From: an uncultured bacterium
GTDB taxonomy: Bacteria > Planctomycetota > Phycisphaerae > Sedimentisphaerales > Anaerobacaceae
Direction of reading: 5' to 3'
Length of the DNA: 5,501 bases
Assembly: GCA_913009865.1 (NCBI GenBank)
Contig: CAJVYK010000126.1
Coordinates: forward strand, 1-5,501
In this document: positions 1 through 4,180 of the stretch, one piece after another
Numbering within the stretch: the stretch's first letter is position 1
Layout: every line of letters begins with the position of its first letter
The notes under the pieces: model-generated
Database searches by the model: none
Told to the model about the DNA's origin: nothing
What the model saw: only the letters and a program-made list of their open reading frames with translations
Position numbers and translations under genes: made by a program

Positions 1-83
1 TTGTTTTTTTTTTTTTTCAAGCAGAAGACGGCATACGAGATAAAGGAATGTGACTGGAGTTCAGACGTGTGCTCTTCCGATCT
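1..83 (-). other. Untrimmed Illumina TruSeq P7 adapter (assembly artefact)
   Basis: This is sequencing adapter, not genomic DNA. Bases 18-41 match the P7 flow-cell oligo, 42-49 are an 8-base index, and 50-83 match the TruSeq read-2 adapter ending in CTCTTCCGATCT. On the minus strand the index reads ATTCCTTT, which I recall as TruSeq index 27. Bases 1-17 are a near-pure T run, the complement of the poly-A that follows read-through past the adapter end. The whole block is therefore a short-insert read-through that was assembled onto the contig. It should be masked, and the contig end here is not a natural phage end. Confidence 0.98.
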
Positions 84-178
84 CATCCACCTAAAAACGC
101 CTCTCCATAAACCTTTCAGTATCAACACTTTATACTACACTTGTGTGTTTACTCTAAGACTATGATAATTTGTCCGTT
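84..178. other. Short non-coding tail downstream of the recombinase
   Basis: This AT-rich stretch lies between the recombinase stop codon and the adapter. It holds a small dyad, ACAC-TT-GTGT, near 136-145, but I see no GC stem followed by a T run that would mark a terminator on the minus strand. A phage attachment site often lies beside the integrase gene, so attP could be here or just beyond the broken end, but nothing in these 95 bases shows it. Confidence 0.4.
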
Positions 179-799
179 TTACAGGTCAAAATTCTCTGCC
201 GTTCTCCGTCTTTCCGAACTATTCGTCTTCGCATAAATAGCAGTAGTGACAGGATCCGCGTGTCCCAACTGGTCCTGAAGCATAAGCAAATTCTTGCTCT
301 TGTTAAAGAACGCCGTTCCGTAAGTATGTCTTAGCATGTGCGGATGCAAATGACCAATACCCGCAGCCCTGCCAATAATTCGCAGCTTAGAATATAACGA
401 ACGGTAGCTAAGCTGACCACAGCGTTCATTTACGAACAACGAGCTTTTCGGCTTGGCACCTTTGCGATAACGCTTCACAAAAAGCCTAATACGGTTTGCC
501 AACGCCGATGATACTTCTACCGACCGTTGCACACAACCCTTGCCGGCTCTTACATTGATAACCAATTTGCCGTGACTGTGCGGCAAGTCTCGCATTTCTA
601 ATTGACATAACTCTGCAGCCCGCAACCCAGAATTAAGTAAGACATCCACAATAGCTTCATTAATTACAGTCCTGCGGCTGTAGCGGTCCCTTGCCAGATC
701 TGCTTGAGCTTTAACGTATTGCTTTAATCGCTTCACCTGGTCCTCGCTTAGATACTTGTTTGGTGCCAGAGGTCCTCTGTTTTTTTTCCGCTTTGGCAT
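179..799 (-). CDS. Short tyrosine recombinase / phage integrase (catalytic domain only)
   Basis: This 206-residue protein is a tyrosine site-specific recombinase of the XerC/XerD and phage integrase superfamily, which cuts and rejoins DNA through a covalent 3'-phosphotyrosine. All expected catalytic residues can be placed: Arg60 in SGLRAAEL, Lys87 in AGKG, His154 and Arg157 in HPHMLRHTYGT, His180 in QLGH, and Tyr189 in TTAIYAKT. What is missing is most of the N-terminal core-binding (SAM-like) domain: only about 15 basic residues precede the YLSEDQVKRL helix. Typical Xer or phage integrases are about 300 residues or more, whereas FimB/FimE-type invertases are about 200. The ATG abuts the upstream TGA (TGAATG), implying translational coupling; a GGAG lies about 12 bases upstream. 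Its job could be integration/excision, DNA inversion or dimer resolution. The family is certain, the exact role is not. Confidence 0.95.
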   Translation of the reverse strand: MPKRKKNRGPLAPNKYLSEDQVKRLKQYVKAQADLARDRYSRRTVINEAIVDVLLNSGLRAAELCQLEMRDLPHSHGKLVINVRAGKGCVQRSVEVSSALANRIRLFVKRYRKGAKPKSSLFVNERCGQLSYRSLYSKLRIIGRAAGIGHLHPHMLRHTYGTAFFNKSKNLLMLQDQLGHADPVTTAIYAKTNSSERRRTAENFDL

Positions 800-1060
800 T
801 CAGTCTATTTTCTCCACACCGACAATGATTCTTCGGGTTATAAACGGTGGGTCACTAAACACGGTGCCACTGAGTAGCTCGCCGAGAAAACCATTTGCGG
901 TGATTGACTCAAATGTTTTTGGGAAAGGCTCGGGTGAACCCTCTTTCCAACATAACAGTTTAATACGATACTTGGCTTCCTCCCCCTCTCGGGCATAGTC
1001 AAATACCGGCAGTGGTATCCGGACAACGTCCCGTGGTGGTTGATTCGATTTTGTTGTCAT
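800..1060 (-). CDS. Small hypothetical protein upstream of and coupled to the recombinase
   Basis: I do not recognise this 86-residue protein. It is soluble-looking, with no signal peptide or membrane helix, and appears mostly beta-like with scattered charged residues (RIPLPVFDY, YRIKLLCWKEG, ITRRIIVGVEKID). The start is supported by AGGGAG about ten bases before the ATG. Its TGA directly touches the ATG of the recombinase gene, so the two are probably cotranslated. Small proteins encoded next to integrases are sometimes excisionases or accessory DNA-binding factors, but this one lacks an obvious helix-turn-helix or the very basic character of most Xis proteins, so that is only a positional guess. 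A 62-residue ORF in another frame overlaps it and was judged a shadow. Confidence 0.7.
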   Translation of the reverse strand: MTTKSNQPPRDVVRIPLPVFDYAREGEEAKYRIKLLCWKEGSPEPFPKTFESITANGFLGELLSGTVFSDPPFITRRIIVGVEKID

Positions 1061-1094
1061 GATTACATTCTCCCTTCAAAAAGATTCAATAAAG

Positions 1095-1161
1095 CCACGA
1101 CGGCGGTCTCCGATACTACGGTTTATAAGCCGTCAGGGTTAATTCCCAACCGCCGTCGCGG
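1095..1161. repeat. Nested inverted repeat between two small genes
   Basis: Perfect 10-base GC-rich arms, CGACGGCGGT at 1098-1107 and ACCGCCGTCG at 1149-1158, enclose 41 bases. Two more pairs (1095-1096 with 1160-1161) can extend the stem after one mismatch. Inside sits a 16-base near-palindrome at 1118-1133 (ACGG, centred on TTATAA, then CCGT), and a GGG/CCC pair at 1136-1147. On the minus strand the structure follows the stop of the 113-residue gene and is followed by TGGCTTTATT and then TCTTTTT. A leaky terminator or mRNA processing/stability element is the plain explanation. A recombinase-binding site is an alternative given the neighbouring recombinase gene. Confidence 0.65.
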
Positions 1162-1209
1162 GTACACATTGCTTCTTTTCATGTCTCCAAGCAAAGCTGT
1201 GGCGTAACC

Positions 1210-1551
1210 TTATGACTTCCTCATTAGCAATGTAATCGCAACACCAGTCATGAAAGGTTCTGGGTTTTCCCCAGATTCAGCAGCCGTCAGAATTTCCTGT
1301 TCGTACTGGTCATATATCTCCCGGTGCAACCAGTCAATTCCATAATCAGCCAGGCTCATCTCGCCCATGATTACGACCATTAGTTTTTCTACATAACTAC
1401 GTTTGGCAAACCATGTTCTGATTTGCTCAGCGGCCTTAAGGGGTTCTGTTGGATTTGACCCGAAGATGTCAGCTTTATGTTGTTTTGTTGCTTTTCGCTT
1501 CTTTGTCGGGGTTTTCAGTTTTGTAGGTCTATGGGCTTCAATGGATTCCAT
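1210..1551 (-). CDS. Hypothetical protein with a lysine-rich N-terminal tail
   Basis: This 113-residue protein is not recognised. Residues 1-30 are strongly basic and probably disordered (TKLKTPTKKRKATKQHK), which suggests nucleic-acid contact. Residues from about 38 onward look helical and more acidic (EQIRTWFAKRSYVEKLMVVI, DYGIDWLHREIYDQYEQEIL), ending in MTGVAITLLMRKS. The ATG is preceded by GAAGGG at a suitable distance. It is the first gene behind the promoter at 1689-1716 and is followed, after a 149-base gap with a hairpin, by the 86-residue gene and the recombinase. The position suggests a role in the recombination or lysogeny module, but no catalytic or DNA-binding motif is visible, so the function is unknown. 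Confidence 0.75.
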   Translation of the reverse strand: MESIEAHRPTKLKTPTKKRKATKQHKADIFGSNPTEPLKAAEQIRTWFAKRSYVEKLMVVIMGEMSLADYGIDWLHREIYDQYEQEILTAAESGENPEPFMTGVAITLLMRKS

Positions 1552-1682
1552 AATATGTTCCCTTCATAAAAAGGTGGCCGAGGTTTAATGATGGTCCATC
1601 GAACCACTGCATCCCTCGCGGAAATACATGCCTCGGCCAAATTCTTCGAATTGACAAACAGATTTGATTCGATGGATTTCAT
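1537..1682. promoter_or_regulatory. Operator-like repeated dyads downstream of the promoter
   Basis: The nonamer TTCRATGGA occurs three times in 146 bases: 1537-1545 (+), 1595-1603 (-) and 1668-1676 (+). Each copy forms part of a small dyad: ATGGA-T-TCCAT at 1541-1551, GATGG-T-CCATC at 1590-1600, and GATG-GATTT-CATC at 1671-1683. A further dyad, AATTC-TTC-GAATT, lies at 1640-1652. Repeated dyads between a promoter and its first gene are what operator sites for a phage repressor look like. One copy overlaps the start codon of the 113-residue gene and one overlaps the predicted transcription start. No repressor gene is in the window, so this is a candidate only. Confidence 0.35.
1575..1639 (-). 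promoter_or_regulatory. Inverted repeat in the 5' leader of the recombinase operon
   Basis: Perfect 9-base arms TGGCCGAGG (1575-1583) and CCTCGGCCA (1631-1639) enclose 47 bases that hold another dyad at 1590-1600. In a minus-strand transcript starting near 1682 this would form a long leader hairpin ending just before the GAAGGG ribosome binding site of the 113-residue gene. It could modulate translation or early termination. No riboswitch class was recognised. Confidence 0.45.
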
Positions 1683-1688
1683 CCCAAA

Positions 1689-1716
1689 ATTATACCTTAC
1701 CACCACCAAGCATCAA
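1689..1716 (-). promoter_or_regulatory. Sigma70-type promoter with A-tract upstream element
   Basis: On the minus strand a perfect -10 box TATAAT (1694-1689) lies 16 bases from a good -35 box TTGATG (1716-1711). Immediately upstream, 1733-1720 is a nearly unbroken A tract (six A, T, seven A), which resembles an UP element that contacts the RNA polymerase alpha subunit. The predicted transcription start is near 1682, about 130 bases before the ATG of the 113-residue gene. It would drive that gene, the 86-residue gene and the recombinase. This is the strongest promoter seen in the window. Confidence 0.65.
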
Positions 1717-1851
1717 GCATTTTTTTATTTTTTCCCCCGCACCTCCAAGCTTACCGGAAAGGTAAATAACCAAATCCTTCCCGGCAAACCGGAGATGTTG
1801 AACAGAAACAAAAATAACGTTTTTCAGCCTCTACTGTCCCATTTTACCAGC

Positions 1852-2979
1852 TTATGCGGTATTTTTCTGCATAGTTCTGTGGTCAAGCGGCTTAACGCCT
1901 GCATCATGATAAACTCTGCCGACAAGCCCCATCCTGTCCGGGCCGGCGTTGAACTGCTCGATTGTCGGTGTCTGTTTTCCGTTCAGGAACGCGACCTCGA
2001 GTGTATCTGTCACCATCGGGTCGGCCATCAGATACCAAGTCGTAGTCGAATAGCCGGTATAGGTACTGTTCGATAATCTCGGATCGCTTACCACTTCGAG
2101 CATCAGGTCTGCCAGTGCGTTATGTGCCCCACGTTCGGTATCGGTCGAGCCGGTAATGATGATCAAACCCGACTTGGTGAGCTCCATTGCAGTCAGCATC
2201 AGTTCCGGCGGCACAACCAAATACTTAGGTGCGATTCCGATAGGCTTTCCGTCCTTGTCGGTCTGTTTATAGAAAGCCGTCACCGCAGCCCGCAGGTTCG
2301 CAGCGTTAAGGTCCGCCGATGTATTGAGGTTACTGTGATCAGCGTGGAACAGTGCGATACCATCCTGCATATTACCATTTGCCAAAAGGCTTATGTATAC
2401 CAAGTCGGCCACCTTTTGGTTAGCCCTTATGCCCATATTCCGAGACTGCTGTGTCAGTGCCCCAAGGTCATCGTTAATAATCTGCTGACGGGTAACTGAG
2501 AAGGTCTTGGCATACGTTGCGATATTGTACTGCTCGTATTCTTCCTCAGCCCCGCCGTGTCTGACCTCACCGCCGGACCCGACCTCTTCAAGTCCCCCGG
2601 CATCAATCAGACGAGCCCGTGTAATAGTTTTGAAATCGGATGCTGAGCCGATATTACACCATTTTTGCCATGTCTGTGGCACATCGCTATAGCCTTTTAA
2701 GAGGCTCTTATTAGCGACAGCGCCGAGAATAGTAGAAAGTGAACTCGTTGAAAACGCTACACGTATAGTATCTTCACGACCTGCAGGCAAAGCTTGTCCC
2801 TCCAGCGTTATGGCATAACGACAAATATCAAAAAGCGACATGTCCTGAGTCTGGCTGGCCTTGGCCACCCTCTGCTCGCCGTTTTGCTTATCGCGGAGGA
2901 TTATCTCTTTCAAATTACCTCTAAGCAACATTCCGTCAACAAGACTTTCAACATTCAATTCTGTCATTTTGGGTAACAT
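1852..2979 (-). CDS. Phage major capsid protein (Mu gpT-like / HK97 fold)
   Basis: This 375-residue protein matches, by remembered sequence pattern, the capsid half of the prohead protease/major capsid protein fusion family, a Mu gpT-like HK97-fold group. It forms the icosahedral shell. Recognisable blocks are MSLFDICRYAI (47-57), NKSLLKGYSDVPQTWQKW (90-107), GSASDFKTITRARL (111-124), YAKTFSVTRQQIINDDLGAL (156-175), GIALFHADHSNLN (207-219), PKYLVVPPEL (251-260), VSDPRL (297-302), WYLMADP (315-321) and HDAGVKPLDHR (358-368). In many relatives a ClpP-like protease domain is fused at the N terminus; here only about 45 residues precede the capsid core. The start is firm: AAAGGAG lies 6 bases before the ATG. 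The neighbour upstream, ending 43 bases away, is replication-like rather than a protease, which is odd. Confidence 0.9.
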   Translation of the reverse strand: MLPKMTELNVESLVDGMLLRGNLKEIILRDKQNGEQRVAKASQTQDMSLFDICRYAITLEGQALPAGREDTIRVAFSTSSLSTILGAVANKSLLKGYSDVPQTWQKWCNIGSASDFKTITRARLIDAGGLEEVGSGGEVRHGGAEEEYEQYNIATYAKTFSVTRQQIINDDLGALTQQSRNMGIRANQKVADLVYISLLANGNMQDGIALFHADHSNLNTSADLNAANLRAAVTAFYKQTDKDGKPIGIAPKYLVVPPELMLTAMELTKSGLIIITGSTDTERGAHNALADLMLEVVSDPRLSNSTYTGYSTTTWYLMADPMVTDTLEVAFLNGKQTPTIEQFNAGPDRMGLVGRVYHDAGVKPLDHRTMQKNTA

Positions 2980-2985
2980 TATTTT

Positions 2986-2992
2986 CTCCTTT
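2986..2992 (-). promoter_or_regulatory. Strong ribosome binding site of the capsid gene
   Basis: AAAGGAG on the minus strand sits 6 bases before the ATG at 2979 and is the best Shine-Dalgarno sequence in the window, as expected for a highly expressed structural protein. It decides the start in favour of the first Met over the Met at residue 5. It overlaps the TAA at 2993-2991 that would end a -1 frame extension of the upstream gene. Confidence 0.85.
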
Positions 2993-3022
2993 ACTCGTTA
3001 AAAAATATTACAATTTGACTTT

Positions 3023-3868
3023 TCAATTGGCCGCTATAGCAGCGAGCTGCTTTTTTTTCCGTTTCTCAAATTCTGTTTGGCTAATCGGTGGCGACCCTCG
3101 ATTTTTCTGTTTCTCTGATAATACTCGTTTCAATGCTTTTGATTTTTTTGTAGGACCTATCACTTTGCTTTCTCGTCTCGCTGTGTTTAGGGCCTCCACA
3201 ATGTACCCTGGCTTCAGGATGAATCCTTTTTCGTATTTTTCCTTTACCAAACCATTCTTCACTGCCTCTTCTATCGATTCTGGTGGGGTAAGTTGCTCAA
3301 ATACGATTGCTGTTGCTACTTTCCGGTCAACCCCGTATCGCAGCAACAGTCTGTATGCTCTCTCTTGCTCTTGGTCAGGCCTTCTTGAAGATAAACCCTT
3401 TTGGGAGAAATTCTTTATCTCTGTTGTAGTCTGTGTGTTATCTCTGTTATATAGTTTGTCCTTTTCGGCCAATATAGTTTGGCTTTTTCGGACAATCAAG
3501 TTTGGCCTTTTCGGACAATTAAGTTTGGCCCTTTTGGGCAAACTGGAGATTTTGGCCAATAGTATGGATTCATCAAGCAAATAGTAAGTTTTAGCTGGCC
3601 AATCTTTACAAAAAGTCTTTATAATTCCCAGCTTTTTTAACTTGGCTTTCGCGTTTCGCAGCTCTTTTTTGCCCAAACAAAGTTCCTCGGCAAAGTCACT
3701 ATCGGTTTTGTAAAAAGGCTGTTCTTCCATCGTGAACCACCAGTAGCAAATCTGCGACAGCAATAGTCCAGCGGTTACACTATTGGTAATTTGTGCATAA
3801 ATTCGCTGGTAGGCGATCGGCCTTTGCGAAAACGATTTTAAGAGTAGCTTCAACTGGTTTCCTGACAT
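3023..3868 (-). CDS. Winged-helix replication-initiator-like protein
   Basis: This 281-residue protein resembles phage and plasmid replication-initiator-like proteins with an N-terminal winged helix. Residues 15-50 (RPIAYQRIYAQITNSVTAGL, then LLSQICYWW) are the family hallmark, followed by FYKTDSDFAEELCLGKKELRN, a likely recognition-helix region, and LKKLGIIKTF. Residues about 105-150 form a lysine-rich linker encoded by a 23-base DNA repeat array. The C-terminal part (170-232) carries LLRYGVDRKVATAIV and FILKPGYIVEALNTARR, also common in such proteins, and ends in a basic tail (EKRKKKQLAAIAAN). The predicted role is to bind the phage origin and help load host replication proteins. The start has only a weak AAGG 14 bases upstream. 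A transcription-regulator role is the alternative. Confidence 0.7.
   Translation of the reverse strand: MSGNQLKLLLKSFSQRPIAYQRIYAQITNSVTAGLLLSQICYWWFTMEEQPFYKTDSDFAEELCLGKKELRNAKAKLKKLGIIKTFCKDWPAKTYYLLDESILLAKISSLPKRAKLNCPKRPNLIVRKSQTILAEKDKLYNRDNTQTTTEIKNFSQKGLSSRRPDQEQERAYRLLLRYGVDRKVATAIVFEQLTPPESIEEAVKNGLVKEKYEKGFILKPGYIVEALNTARRESKVIGPTKKSKALKRVLSEKQKNRGSPPISQTEFEKRKKKQLAAIAAN
3415..3535 (-). repeat. 23-base tandem repeats (iteron-like, candidate replication origin)
   Basis: On the minus strand there are three clear units starting AAAAGG or AAAAAG, sharing GCCAAACT and ending in TGTCCG or TGGCCG: 3535-3512 (24 bases), 3511-3489 (23) and 3488-3466 (23). A fourth, half-conserved unit lies at 3465-3443 with ACAAACTATA. 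The sequence TTATCTCTGTT then recurs at 3438-3448 and 3415-3425 (plus strand), again exactly 23 bases apart. The array lies inside the linker of the initiator-like gene, like the iterons within lambda gene O. Because 23 is not a multiple of three, the same DNA word is read in different frames, so the repeats are not explained by a protein repeat. Origin function is inference. Confidence 0.6.
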
Positions 3869-3950
3869 TTCGGTGATTCTTGCCTTGTAATCTTTTTTCC
3901 CGACAATACTAAAATATTTTGGGCCTGGGGTTCATTTATCCTGGGTGGAG

Positions 3951-4172
3951 TCAAAAAAAAGTAGTGGCTTCCTGTCTTAATCGTTTAAAGGACTCAATCA
4001 TCCGCTTATTCTCCTCTATCATTTCGTTGGTTGCGATTATCATGTCTTCTGTATTCGGCCCTTTAAGCTGTCGCAGTTCTACGACGAGCTGCTCATTCAC
4101 AGTCTTCGTGTAAAAGAGAATATCGAGCATTGCATCTGCAAAAACAAGCTGTGCATTCTTTTTTATGGTCAC
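3951..4172 (-). CDS. Small helical hypothetical protein downstream of tape measure gene
   Basis: I do not recognise this 73-residue protein. It is almost wholly helical and probably coiled-coil (TVNEQLVVELRQLKG, NEMIEENKRMIESFKRLRQE), with no signal peptide or membrane segment. It starts with GTG, 8 bases after the tape measure stop; AGGTG overlapping that TAG stop gives a ribosome binding site 5 bases from the start, so translation is likely coupled. Its place just after the tape measure gene suggests a tail-assembly or other structural accessory role, but this rests on position alone. It ends ThrPhePhe-stop within a run of eight T, where a one-base slip would extend it by 34 codons. Confidence 0.65.
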   Translation of the reverse strand: MTIKKNAQLVFADAMLDILFYTKTVNEQLVVELRQLKGPNTEDMIIATNEMIEENKRMIESFKRLRQEATTFF

Positions 4173-4180
4173 TCCTACAC

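Larger units (their letters stand above)
1552..1851. other. 300-base intergenic regulatory region
   Basis: This gap separates the capsid gene stop from the start of the 113-residue gene. Going along the minus strand it holds two short hairpins (CCGG-CAAA-CCGG at 1781-1792 and TTACC-GGAAA-GGTAA at 1751-1765), the A tract at 1720-1733, the promoter at 1689-1716, then the structured leader. Neither hairpin is followed by a convincing T run on the minus strand, so I do not call a terminator for the capsid transcript. Plus-strand and minus-strand ORFs that cross it lack ribosome binding sites and family resemblance. Confidence 0.6.

Noticed and set aside
142..170. Plus-strand promoter TTGTGT with 17-base spacer and GATAAT
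   Set aside because: Weak boxes in AT-rich DNA, with no plus-strand gene to serve.
1095..1161. Integron attC or Xer dif site
   Set aside because: I could not fit the attC R boxes or the 28-base dif pattern with its short central spacer; the inner TTATAA alone is not enough.
1751..1792. Rho-independent terminator after the capsid gene
   Set aside because: The two hairpins have stems of only 4-5 pairs and no T run follows them on the minus strand.
1588..2499. Plus-strand open frames opposite the capsid gene and its downstream gap
   Set aside because: They overlap a confidently recognised capsid gene, have no ribosome binding site and no family resemblance.
3443..3535. CRISPR array
   Set aside because: Units are contiguous without spacers, diverged, and inside a coding gene; tandem repeats fit better.
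3015..3584. Plus-strand open frame of 189 codons
   Set aside because: Antisense to the initiator-like gene; its Ser/Phe-rich composition is the complement of Lys/Glu-rich coding sequence.
3905..3925. AAAATATTTT palindrome at 3911-3920 as an operator or terminator
   Set aside because: A pure A/T palindrome arises easily by chance in AT-rich intergenic DNA and no second copy was seen nearby.
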